Assembly (NCBI GenBank): GCA_021819535.1
Contig: JAKAQU010000036.1
Coordinates: 1 to 13,101 of the forward strand
Direction of reading: 5' to 3'
DNA length: 13,101 nucleotides
Origin: Pseudomonadota bacterium
Lineage (GTDB): Bacteria; Pseudomonadota; Alphaproteobacteria; Acetobacterales; Acetobacteraceae
Part shown: piece by piece, positions 5,771 through 12,910 of the stretch
Layout: each line of letters starts with the position of its first letter
Position numbering within the stretch: the stretch's first letter is position 1
Notes under the pieces: model-generated
Databases searched by the model: none
What the model was told of the DNA's origin: nothing
Seen by the model: only the letters and a program-made list of their open reading frames with translations
Position numbers and translations under genes: made by a program

Positions 5771-7407
5771 AACGGCTCGCGGCGCGGCTCGGGTTACGGC
5801 GGCGGCGAGTGATCGACCGTCTCGCCGCCCCCGCCCGCGGCGAAGCGGCGCTGCTCGGCCCGCTGTTCGATGGCAAAGCAACGCCGATGGCCATTCTCGA
5901 CCGCGCGGGACGGATTTTGGCGACCAATGCCGCCCTTCGCAGCCTCGTTGCCGATGCCGGTGCGGTGCCGCTCGGCGAGGAGGCGATGATGCTTTTCGCG
6001 CCCGCCGATCGCCAAGCCCTGGCGCGAGACGTCGCCGCCGTCCTCGCCGGCGCGGAACATGCGCTCGGAACGCGGTGGCGCGCGACGCTCAATGGCGCAA
6101 GCCCGCGGCGCGTCGACATCGGTTGCACCCCCGTGCGCGAGGCCGACGGCGCGGTCAGCGGGGTGATCCTCTCGCTGTTCGACATCTCCTTGCTGCTGGG
6201 GCCGGAAGAAGACGTCTCCCATGGCCAAAAGCTTCGCGCCCTCGGCCTCCTTGCGGGCGGCATCGCGCATGATTTCAACAACCTCCTGACCGCGATCGGC
6301 GGCGCGGCGGAAGCGGCGGCGGATGAGGGGGCGGGTGGTGCGGCACTCACCGATATCCGGGCGGCGGTCGCGCGCGGCGCGGCCTTGGTGCGGCAATTGC
6401 TCGCTTTCGCCCGCCAGCAGACCTTGCAGCCCGAGATCATCGCGGTGAACGACGCCATCCGCAGCGTCGCGGCCATGCTCGGGCGTCTGATCGGCAAAAA
6501 TATCGTTCTCACCCTCGATCTCGAGGAGCCGGGGCGTCATGTGCGCGTCGATCCGTCGCAATTCGACCAGGTGCTGGTCAATCTCGCCATCAATGCCCGC
6601 GATGCGATGCCCGAAGGCGGGCGGCTCACGCTCGCCAGCGGCCATCTCACCTTGCTTGCGCCCAAAACCATCGGCGCCGAGACCATTCCACCCGGCCGCT
6701 ATGTCACCCTCACCGTCGCCGATACCGGACATGGCATCCCGCCGGAGCAGATCGGGCGGATTTTCGAGCCTTTCTTCACGACCAAGCGCGAGGGCGGCGG
6801 CAGCGGCCTCGGCCTGGCGACGGTGCATGGCATCGTGCGGCAATCGGGCGGGTTTCTCATCCTTGAGAGCGCGCCCGAGGCCGGGACGCGCATCCATGTC
6901 CATTTCCCCCGCGTGATTGCGCCCGAGAAGACGGCGCCGGAGCCGGAAGCCGCCGCTTCCGCACCCCCCCCGTCCGCACCCCCCCCGCCCGCGGCGCCGA
7001 CGTCCGCCGCGCGCGAGGCCGAGGAACACCGGGCGACGGTGCTGTTGGTGGAGGACGAGGCACCGGTGCGCCGTCTCGCCGAACGCGCCCTCCGCCGGCG
7101 TGGCTTTTCCGTGCAGGCGGCCGATTCCGCCGAAGCGGCGCTCGCGCTGCTCGAAGGCGGGATGCGGCCGGATGTGGTGGTGAGCGATGTCATGATGCCG
7201 GGGCTGGACGGCCCGGGCCTGCTCGCCGAACTCCGCCGCCGCTGGCCCGATTTGCCCGCCATTCTGGTCTCGGGCTATGCCGCGCAAGGCCCGCGGACGG
7301 CGCTCGCCGAAGAAACCGCGACCTTCCTCGCCAAGCCCTACAGCCTGGCAGCACTGGTGGACGCGGTCTCGCAGAGCCTCCGGGCGCGACACGAGAGCTT
7401 GGTATGA
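5767..7407 (+). CDS. cckA: CckA-like hybrid histidine kinase (PAS-HisKA-HATPase-REC)
   Basis: 546 residues from a TTG start overlapping the flhB stop; GAGGGCAGG lies upstream, and the first in-frame ATG (5887, residue 41) would cut into the PAS domain. Order: PAS (about 38-145), phosphoacceptor box GGIAHDFNNLLTAI with His168, an ATPase domain with the N-box (Asn276 in NARDAM), DTGHGIP (319-325), FEPFFTTK (333-340) and GSGLGLA (345-351), a Pro/Ala-rich linker (about 392-418), then a receiver with acidic pocket E429/D430, phospho-Asp474, Ser502 and Lys523. The AFARQQTLQP segment and the HDFNNLL box are typical of CckA, which phosphorylates CtrA and CpdR through ChpT. The flhB-cckA adjacency is, as I recall, shared with Caulobacter. 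Unlike Caulobacter CckA (~690 residues, two membrane helices), it shows no membrane segment and one PAS domain, so it may be cytosolic. Membership in the hybrid kinase family is certain; orthology to CckA is likely. Confidence 0.85.
   Translation: MKRLAARLGLRRRRVIDRLAAPARGEAALLGPLFDGKATPMAILDRAGRILATNAALRSLVADAGAVPLGEEAMMLFAPADRQALARDVAAVLAGAEHALGTRWRATLNGASPRRVDIGCTPVREADGAVSGVILSLFDISLLLGPEEDVSHGQKLRALGLLAGGIAHDFNNLLTAIGGAAEAAADEGAGGAALTDIRAAVARGAALVRQLLAFARQQTLQPEIIAVNDAIRSVAAMLGRLIGKNIVLTLDLEEPGRHVRVDPSQFDQVLVNLAINARDAMPEGGRLTLASGHLTLLAPKTIGAETIPPGRYVTLTVADTGHGIPPEQIGRIFEPFFTTKREGGGSGLGLATVHGIVRQSGGFLILESAPEAGTRIHVHFPRVIAPEKTAPEPEAAASAPPPSAPPPPAAPTSAAREAEEHRATVLLVEDEAPVRRLAERALRRRGFSVQAADSAEAALALLEGGMRPDVVVSDVMMPGLDGPGLLAELRRRWPDLPAILVSGYAAQGPRTALAEETATFLAKPYSLAALVDAVSQSLRARHESLV
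6964..6986 (+). repeat. Two C8 homopolymer tracts in the kinase linker
   Basis: Two runs of eight C (6964-6971 and 6979-6986), each preceded by TCCGCA and separated by GTCCGCA, encode Pro-rich APPPSAPPPP in the linker between ATPase and receiver domains. Such tracts can slip during replication, and a one-base change here would remove the receiver domain. As given, the sequence is in frame. Confidence 0.85.
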
Positions 7408-7437
7408 TCGGCGGTCTGGTATGGCCGAGCGGCGCGT

Positions 7438-7513
7438 TGGTGGAGCTGAGGGGGATCGAACCCCTGACCTCCTCATTGCGAACGAGGCGCTCTCCCAGCT
7501 GAGCTACAGCCCC
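7438..7513 (-). tRNA. tRNA-Ala (anticodon CGC)
   Basis: The reverse strand folds as a complete 76-nt tRNA: acceptor stem GGGGCTG/CAGCTCC with the G3-U70 wobble pair that specifies alanine, D arm GCTC-AGCTGGGA-GAGC, anticodon stem CCTCG/TGAGG with loop TTCGCAA, T arm AGGGG-TTCGATC-CCCCT, discriminator A73 and encoded CCA. The anticodon CGC (complement of 7478-7480) reads GCG, a heavily used alanine codon here. The 3' end lies 30 bp from the stop of the convergent kinase gene. Confidence 0.97.
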
Positions 7514-7532
7514 GCGCCACTCGGGCGGGCGG

Positions 7533-7561
7533 ACAATGCCGATCACCCTTCTTCAAGTCAA
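7533..7561 (-). promoter_or_regulatory. Probable sigma-70-type promoter of tRNA-Ala
   Basis: Read on the reverse strand, TTGACT (7561-7556) is followed after exactly 17 bp by CATTGT (7538-7533); the -35 matches TTGACA at five of six positions and the -10 is a weaker match to TATAAT. The tRNA 5' end lies 19 bp beyond the -10, a sensible leader length. It sits between the katG terminator candidate and the tRNA. Confidence 0.6.
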
Positions 7562-7576
7562 GTCGGGGAAAGACGG

Positions 7577-7608
7577 GCGGCCGGGTGTTCCGTGCATGGC
7601 CCGGCCGC
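7577..7608 (-). terminator. Candidate terminator of katG
   Basis: A perfect 9-bp GC-only stem (GCGGCCGGG/CCCGGCCGC, 7577-7585 and 7600-7608) with a 14-nt loop begins 11 bases after the katG stop in the direction of katG transcription. It is followed on that strand by CCGTCTTTCCCC, only a weak U-tract. It would insulate the downstream tRNA promoter from katG read-through. Confidence 0.55.
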
Positions 7609-7619
7609 ATCGCCGCATA

Positions 7620-9791
7620 TCAGGCGAGATCGAAACGGTCGCTGTTCATCACCTTCACCCAGGCGGCGACGAAATCGTTGACGAATTTCTCCCGGTTGTC
7701 ATCCTGGGCGTAGAGTTCGGCATAGGCGCGGAGGACGGCGTTTGAGCCGAATACGAGATCGACGCGGGTCGCCGTCCAGCGCACGGCCCCGGTCTTGCGG
7801 TCGCGCAGTTCGTAGAGATTTTTGCCGACCGGCTTCCATTCATTGGCCATGTCGAGAAGATTGACGAAAAAATCGGTCGTCAGCGCGCCGACGCGATCGG
7901 TGAACACGCCGTGTTTCGTCGCGCCGTGATTGGTGCCGAGCATCCGCATCCCGCCGACGAGGACGACCATTTCCGGCGCCGTGAGCCGCATCAACTGCGT
8001 GCGTTCCAGCAAAAGCTCCTCCGGCCGCACCGCGTAATCTTTCTTGAGCCAGTTGCGATAGCCGTCATGGATCGGCTCCAGGACGTCGAAAGAGGCCGCA
8101 TCGGTCGCGTCCGCGCTGGCATCGCCGCGCCCGGGCGCGAACGGCACCGTGATCGCGAACCCTGCCGCCCTGGCCGCCTGCTCGACCCCGACATTGCCGG
8201 CGAGCACGATCACATCGGCGAGGCTGGCGCCGGTTTCGCCGGCGATCGGCGCCAGCGCGGCCAGCACCCGGGCGAGGCGCTCGGGCTCGTTCCCCGCCCA
8301 ATCCTTCTGCGGCGCGAGACGGAGACGGGCGCCATTGGCGCCCCCGCGGAGATCGGAGCCGCGGAAGGTCCGCGCACTGTCCCAGGCGGTCGCGACCATC
8401 TCGCCGATGCCAAGCCCGGAGGCGGCGATCCGCGCCTTGACGGCGGCGATATCGTAATCGCGGCGGCCGGGCGGGATCGGATCTTGCCAGATCAGGTCTT
8501 CGGCCGGGACATCGGGGCCGACATAGCGCGCCTTCGGCCCCATGTCGCGATGGGTGAGCTTGAACCAGGCGCGCGCGAACACCTCCGAGAAATAGGCCGG
8601 ATCCCGGTAAAACCGTTCGGCGATCGGGCGATAGATCGGGTCCATCTTCATCGCCATGTCGGCATCCGTCATGATCGGATTGCGCTTGACCGAGGGGTCG
8701 AACGCGTCAACCGGCCTGTCCTCCTCCTTGATCGCGATCGGCTCCCACTGCCAGGCGCCGGCGGGGCTTTTCTTCAATTCCCAGTCGTAGTTGAGGAGGA
8801 GATGAAAATAGCCGTTGTCCCACTTGGTCGGATGGGTGGTCCAGGCCCCTTCGATGCCGCTCGTGATGGCGTCAGGCCCCGCACCGCTGCCATGGGGGTT
8901 GTGCCAGCCCATCCCCTGCGCCTCGACATCCGCCGCTTCCGGCGCCGGGCCGAGGCGGGTGGCATCGCCATTGCCATGCGCCTTGCCGACGGTATGGCCG
9001 CCGGCGGTGAGAGCGAGGGTCTCCTCGTCGTTCATCGCCATCCGCGCAAAGGTCACGCGGACATCCTCGGCCGTCCGCCGCGGATCGGGATTGCCGTCGA
9101 CCCCCTCGGGATTGACGTAGATCAGGCCCATCTGCACCGCGGCGAGCGGGTTTTCGAGCGATGTGCGCGCCTCGCCCTCATAGCGGCCGGTGCTTTTGGC
9201 CAGCCACTCCTTTTCCGCGCCCCAATAGGTGTCGATTTCCGGGTGCCAGATGTCCTCGCGCCCGAAACCGAAGCCGAACGTCTTGAGGCCCATCGACTCG
9301 TAAGCGATCGTGCCGGCGAGCACGATCAGATCGGCCCAGCTTATTTTGTTGCCGTATTTCTTCTTGACCGGCCACAACAGGCGCCGCGCCTTATCGAGGC
9401 TGACATTGTCCGGCCAGGAATTGAGCGGCGCGAAACGCTGATTGCCGTGGCCCGCGCCGCCGCGGCCATCGGCGATGCGGTAAGAACCCGCCGCGTGCCA
9501 GGCCATGCGGATCATCAGACCGCCATAATGGCCCCAATCCGCCGGCCACCAATCCTGGCTATCGGTCAGCAGCGCCTGCAGATCCCGCTTGAGCGCCGCG
9601 ACATCGAGCTTCTTGAGTTCCTCGCGATAGCTGAACCCCTTCCCCATCGGGTTGGTCTTGGTGTCGTGCTGATGGAGAATGTCGAGATTGAGGGCGTTCG
9701 GCCACCATGCCATGACCGAACTGCCGAGCGTCGTGTTCCCGCCATGCACGACAGGGCATTTGCCGGCCGCGCTTCCCTTGTCTCCGTCCAT
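7620..9791 (-). CDS. katG: Catalase-peroxidase KatG
   Basis: 723 residues from the ATG at 9791, the normal length. KatG is a bifunctional haem enzyme that destroys hydrogen peroxide. An upstream ATG at 9815 would add eight residues (MCFWQEAN), but a perfect AGGAGG sits five bases before the chosen start. The distal haem pocket is intact in MIRMAWHAAGSYR (Arg95, Trp98, His99), the proximal His266 lies in LTAGGHTVGKAHG, and the Trp98-Tyr225-Met251 set that makes the catalase-specific crosslinked adduct is present (GLIYVNPEG and FARMAMND). DAITSGIE holds the serine equivalent to Ser315 of M. tuberculosis KatG. The degenerate C-terminal second peroxidase-like domain is also present (about 420-723). 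It is transcribed alone, divergent from the aidB-like gene, with a hairpin after the stop. No oxyR or furA is next to it in the window. Confidence 0.98.
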   Translation of the reverse strand: MDGDKGSAAGKCPVVHGGNTTLGSSVMAWWPNALNLDILHQHDTKTNPMGKGFSYREELKKLDVAALKRDLQALLTDSQDWWPADWGHYGGLMIRMAWHAAGSYRIADGRGGAGHGNQRFAPLNSWPDNVSLDKARRLLWPVKKKYGNKISWADLIVLAGTIAYESMGLKTFGFGFGREDIWHPEIDTYWGAEKEWLAKSTGRYEGEARTSLENPLAAVQMGLIYVNPEGVDGNPDPRRTAEDVRVTFARMAMNDEETLALTAGGHTVGKAHGNGDATRLGPAPEAADVEAQGMGWHNPHGSGAGPDAITSGIEGAWTTHPTKWDNGYFHLLLNYDWELKKSPAGAWQWEPIAIKEEDRPVDAFDPSVKRNPIMTDADMAMKMDPIYRPIAERFYRDPAYFSEVFARAWFKLTHRDMGPKARYVGPDVPAEDLIWQDPIPPGRRDYDIAAVKARIAASGLGIGEMVATAWDSARTFRGSDLRGGANGARLRLAPQKDWAGNEPERLARVLAALAPIAGETGASLADVIVLAGNVGVEQAARAAGFAITVPFAPGRGDASADATDAASFDVLEPIHDGYRNWLKKDYAVRPEELLLERTQLMRLTAPEMVVLVGGMRMLGTNHGATKHGVFTDRVGALTTDFFVNLLDMANEWKPVGKNLYELRDRKTGAVRWTATRVDLVFGSNAVLRAYAELYAQDDNREKFVNDFVAAWVKVMNSDRFDLA

Positions 9792-9997
9792 GTTCGCCTC
9801 CTGCCAAAAACACATCGATCCACCCGCAGCGGGCGGACGCCGTTGCCGCAGTGTGGCAGAGGCCGAACGCCGCGATCCAATGAATATTCTTGGCGAGCGT
9901 CATCGACGGCGACGATGACGACCCGGCCGCATCGCGGCGGCGTTTCCCCCGCCTCCCAGTTTCGCTACGCTACCAGCCGGTACCGGGAGTGACCGCC
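9792..9997. promoter_or_regulatory. Shared divergent promoter region katG / aidB-like
   Basis: 206 bp without a gene. It contains an 8-bp perfect inverted repeat, CGTCATCG-N7-CGATGACG (9898-9905/9913-9920), near its middle, and the AT-rich patch AATGAATATTC (9880-9890). The position and symmetry of the repeat suit an operator. I found no convincing -35/-10 pair, OxyR repeat or Fur box. Confidence 0.4.
9797..9802 (-). promoter_or_regulatory. Strong Shine-Dalgarno of katG
   Basis: AGGAGG on the reverse strand, five bases before the ATG at 9791; it decides the katG start against the in-frame ATG at 9815. Confidence 0.8.
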
Positions 9998-11620
9998 ATG
10001 ACCAGACGCCAGCCGATCGCAGCGCTCGACACGCACGAGGTGTTCAACCAGCCGCCGCCCTTCGAGGATGTCGATCTCTTCACCAGCGATCAGGCGCTGA
10101 GCGATGCCGTGACCCGCGCGGGCGGCATCGCGCATCGGGCGCGGCTTGCCGCCCTCGGGGCGCGCGCCGGCTCGGCCGAGGCGATCGGTTGGGGCATCGC
10201 CGCCGAGCGCAACCCGCCGGTTTTGGAAAGTCACGATCGCTTCGGCCATCGGATCGACGAAATCTCCTTCCATCCCGCCTATCACCAATTGATGGCGCTC
10301 GGGCTTGAGAGCGGTTTCGCCGCCATCGCCTGGAACGGCACCGCGGCCGGACACGTCGCCCACGCCGCCATTCTCTATCTGACCGGGCAGGCGGACCCGG
10401 GAACGAGCTGCCCGATGACCATGACCTACGCCGCCATGGCCGCGCTCCGGCTCGCGCCGGACGTTGCGGCAACGTGGGTGCCGCACATCCTCGCCGGCCG
10501 CTACGATCCCGCATCCCGGCCGGCGGCGGAAAAAACCGGCGTCACGATCGGCATGGCGATGACGGAAAAACAGGGGGGTTCCGATGTTCGCGCCAATACC
10601 ACCCGCGCCGAGCCCACCGGCGAGCAGGATTGGTATCGTCTGGTCGGGCATAAATGGTTCTGCTCGGCACCGATGTGCGACGCATTTCTCACCCTCGCCC
10701 AAACCAAGGAGGGGCCAACCTGTTTCCTGCTGCCACGCTGGCTGCCCGATGGCCGGCGCAATGCCGGGTTTCGCATCATCCGCCTCAAGGACAAGCTCGG
10801 CGACCGCGCCAATGCCTCGGCCGAAATCGAGTACCACGGCGCCCTCGCCGAACGCATCGGGCCGGAGGGAAGAGGCATCGCGACGATCCTCCAAATGGTC
10901 CAGCACACGCGGCTCGATTGCGCCATCGGCTCGGCCTCGCAAATGCGCGCGGCCCTCGCCCAGGCGCTCTGGCATTGCGCGCACCGCACCGCGTTTCAGC
11001 GCCGGCTCATCGACCAGCCGGCGATGGAAGCGGTGCTCGCCGATCTCGCGGTCGAAAGCGAGGCCGCAACCGCGCTCTCCTTCCGGCTCGCCGAGGCCGT
11101 CGGCGCCGATGACCCGCTCGCCCGGATCCTCCTCCCTTGCGCCAAATACTGGATCTGCAAACGCGCCCCGGGCTTCATCGCCGAGGCGATGGAGTGCCAT
11201 GGCGGCGGCGGCTATATCGAGACCGGGCCGATGCCGCGCCTCTTCCGCCAATCGCCGCTCAACGCGATCTGGGAGGGCTCGGGCAATGTCGTGGCACTCG
11301 ACCTTCTCCGCGCCCTCGCCCGCGAGGAGGCGAGCAAGGCCGCGCTCAGCGATTTCCTGGCCGCGAGCCGCGGGCGCGACCCTCTCTACGATGCCTGGAT
11401 CGCGGCGATCGACCTTGCATCGCCGTCGGACGCGCGGGCGCGGCTTTTGGTCGAGCGCGTGGCTCTCGCCGCCGCCGCCGCAACCCTCATCGCCTGGGAC
11501 AGCCCGCTCGCCGAAGCCTTCTTGCGCCTCCACCTCGCCCCGCGCGGCACCGCCTATGGCGCTTTCGATGCCACCATCGACACAAAGGCGATCCTCACGC
11601 GCGGAAGGCCTGCGGTTTGA
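9998..11620 (+). CDS. aidB: AidB-like acyl-CoA dehydrogenase (DNA alkylation response family)
   Basis: 540 residues, against 541 in E. coli AidB. The family is an FAD flavoprotein with the acyl-CoA dehydrogenase fold plus an extra C-terminal DNA-binding region; AidB is induced by Ada and associates with DNA to limit alkylation damage, with weak isovaleryl-CoA dehydrogenase activity. Family motifs are SCPMTMTYAA (from residue 137), MTEKQGGSDVRANTT (188-202, flavin region), HKWFCSAPMCDAF, LKDKLGDRANAS, ECHGGGGYIETGPM, and WEGSGNV with Glu426 at the catalytic-base position. About 90 residues remain at the C-terminus as the DNA-binding part. The frame is open further upstream, but the ATG at 9998 has GGGAG before it and yields the AidB N-terminus. 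No ada or alkB is visible nearby, so alkylation control cannot be shown. It diverges from katG. Confidence 0.93.
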   Translation: MTRRQPIAALDTHEVFNQPPPFEDVDLFTSDQALSDAVTRAGGIAHRARLAALGARAGSAEAIGWGIAAERNPPVLESHDRFGHRIDEISFHPAYHQLMALGLESGFAAIAWNGTAAGHVAHAAILYLTGQADPGTSCPMTMTYAAMAALRLAPDVAATWVPHILAGRYDPASRPAAEKTGVTIGMAMTEKQGGSDVRANTTRAEPTGEQDWYRLVGHKWFCSAPMCDAFLTLAQTKEGPTCFLLPRWLPDGRRNAGFRIIRLKDKLGDRANASAEIEYHGALAERIGPEGRGIATILQMVQHTRLDCAIGSASQMRAALAQALWHCAHRTAFQRRLIDQPAMEAVLADLAVESEAATALSFRLAEAVGADDPLARILLPCAKYWICKRAPGFIAEAMECHGGGGYIETGPMPRLFRQSPLNAIWEGSGNVVALDLLRALAREEASKAALSDFLAASRGRDPLYDAWIAAIDLASPSDARARLLVERVALAAAAATLIAWDSPLAEAFLRLHLAPRGTAYGAFDATIDTKAILTRGRPAV

Positions 11621-11632
11621 GCGGGAGTTGGT

Positions 11633-11677
11633 AAGTCAAATCTTCTTTTTCTGAAGAAAAAGAAGCAAAAAAGACTT
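11633..11677. repeat. AT-rich palindrome, possible dispersed repeat or bidirectional terminator
   Basis: A perfect 10-bp inverted repeat (CTTCTTTTTC at 11642-11651, GAAAAAGAAG at 11656-11665, loop TGAA) is flanked by a second pair, AAGTC (11633-11637) and GACTT (11673-11677), forming an imperfect 45-nt hairpin 12 bp after the aidB-like stop. It is far more AT-rich than its surroundings. I recall near-identical sequences behind many genes in Acetobacteraceae, but could not check this. It contains its own A/T tracts but is not followed by a classical U-run. Confidence 0.7.
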
Positions 11678-11764
11678 TGTTCCGCTGACGGGAGTTCACC
11701 CGCGCCCGGGAGGGCATGCAACGCATCAGGGCCCGCGGAATGTGTGAATGCCGCAGGAAGCACG

Positions 11765-11808
11765 CGGCGGGTTTCGAGGGCGTCGCGCAACCCAATCGAA
11801 ACCCGCCG
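11765..11808. repeat. GC-rich 13-bp inverted repeat before the ilvC 3' end
   Basis: Perfect 13-bp arms CGGCGGGTTTCGA (11765-11777) and TCGAAACCCGCCG (11796-11808) enclose an 18-nt loop that can add three more G-C pairs. It lies 50 bp beyond the ilvC stop. No U-tract follows on either strand, so it is a strong RNA hairpin or repeat unit rather than a classic terminator. Confidence 0.75.
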
Positions 11809-11858
11809 ATGCCATCGCCTTTGGCCGAGATGGCGGAAACAGACCCGCTAGACGCTGA

Positions 11859-12878
11859 TCAGTTGCGGGTCTTGTCCACCAGCGCGTTCTTCGCAATCCA
11901 CGGCATCATCGCCCGAAGCTTCTCGCCGACCTGCTCGACCGGGTGCTCGCTCATGCGCCGGCGCGTCGCCTTGAAGCTGGTCTGATTGACCCGGTTCTCC
12001 AGCATCCAGTCGCGCGTGAACTTGCCGGACTGGATATCGCCCAAAACCCGCTTCATCTCCGCCTTGGTCTCGGCGGTGATGATGCGCGGGCCGCTGACAT
12101 ATTCGCCATATTCGGCGGTGTTGCTGATCGAGTAGTTCATGTTGGCGATGCCGCCTTCATAGATCAGATCGACGATCAGCTTGACCTCGTGCAGACACTC
12201 GAAATACGCCATCTCCGGCGCGTAGCCGGCCTCGACCAGGGTCTCGAAACCGCCCTTGATCAGCTCGACGAGGCCGCCGCAGAGCACCACCTGCTCGCCG
12301 AAGAGATCGGTCTCGCATTCCTCCTTGAACGTCGTCTCGATGATCCCGGCGCGCCCGCCGCCGATCGCCGAGGCATAGGAGAGCGCGATTTCGAGCGCGT
12401 TGCCGGACGGGTTCTGCGCGACGGCAACCAGGCACGGCACCCCGCCGCCGCGCTGATACTCGCTCCGCACCGTATGGCCGGGGCCTTTCGGCGCGATCAT
12501 GAAAACGTCGATATCGGGCCGCGGCTCGATCAGGTTGAAATGGATGTTGAGGCCATGGGCGAAGGCGATCGCCGAACCCGGCTTCATATTGGCCGCGAGA
12601 TGATCGCGATAGAGATCGCCCTGGCCCTCATCGGGCGTCAGCACCATCACGACATCGGCCCATTTCGCCGCCGCCGCCGGGTCGAGCACGCGCAGGCCAG
12701 CGGCCTCGGCCTTGGCGACACCGGCCGAGCCGGCACGGAGACCGACGACGATCTCCTTCACCCCCGAATCCTTGAGATTATTGGCGTGGGCGTGGCCCTG
12801 GCTGCCATAGCCGATCACGGCGACCTTCTTCGCCTTGATCAGATTCACGTCCGCATCGCGGTCGTAATATACGCGCAT
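11859..12878 (-). CDS. ilvC: Ketol-acid reductoisomerase IlvC (class I)
   Basis: 339 residues, the class I (short) form. It converts acetolactate or acetohydroxybutyrate to the dihydroxy acid in valine, leucine and isoleucine synthesis, using NADPH and magnesium. The Rossmann motif GYGSQGHAHANNL is at residues 23-35; Arg48 and Ser51 in VGLRAGS are the usual NADPH 2'-phosphate contacts. The active site is complete: His108, Lys131 in APKGPGHTVR, Asp191 and Glu195 in ETDLFGEQ, Glu227 and Glu231 in FECLHEV, and Ser252. AGGGG lies six bases before the ATG. It follows ilvH after 32 bp on the same strand, so the two are almost certainly one operon. Confidence 0.98.
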   Translation of the reverse strand: MRVYYDRDADVNLIKAKKVAVIGYGSQGHAHANNLKDSGVKEIVVGLRAGSAGVAKAEAAGLRVLDPAAAAKWADVVMVLTPDEGQGDLYRDHLAANMKPGSAIAFAHGLNIHFNLIEPRPDIDVFMIAPKGPGHTVRSEYQRGGGVPCLVAVAQNPSGNALEIALSYASAIGGGRAGIIETTFKEECETDLFGEQVVLCGGLVELIKGGFETLVEAGYAPEMAYFECLHEVKLIVDLIYEGGIANMNYSISNTAEYGEYVSGPRIITAETKAEMKRVLGDIQSGKFTRDWMLENRVNQTSFKATRRRMSEHPVEQVGEKLRAMMPWIAKNALVDKTRN

Positions 12879-12910
12879 GTTCTACCCCTATGTGACGAGT
12901 GGGAAATCGG

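Larger units (their letters stand above)
11621..11858. other. Non-coding gap between convergent aidB-like gene and ilvC
   Basis: 238 bp with no credible gene; the few frames are short and lack start signals. It carries an AT-rich palindrome followed by a separate GC-rich one, and is otherwise GC-rich without recognisable signals. Both flanking genes end here, so termination on both strands is the likely role. Confidence 0.7.

Noticed and set aside
5794..7476. A 560-codon open frame antisense to the kinase gene, running into the tRNA
   Set aside because: The composition is that of a shadow frame and it crosses the tRNA; the sense strand encodes a complete hybrid kinase.
7438..7513. tRNA-Ala as an integration site for a mobile element
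   Set aside because: No integrase gene or repeated tRNA end is visible; flanking genes are ordinary chromosomal ones.
7911..9992. A 693-codon open frame on the + strand, antisense to katG
   Set aside because: It mirrors katG codons, is rich in Arg/Asp/Gly/His repeats typical of GC-skewed antisense frames, and matches no family; katG is certain.
9965..11533. A 522-codon open frame antisense to the aidB-like gene
   Set aside because: Shadow of a well-supported gene; no recognisable domain.
12879..12910. Attenuator or riboswitch between ilvH and ilvC
   Set aside because: Only 32 bp, with a plain Shine-Dalgarno and no hairpin of note.
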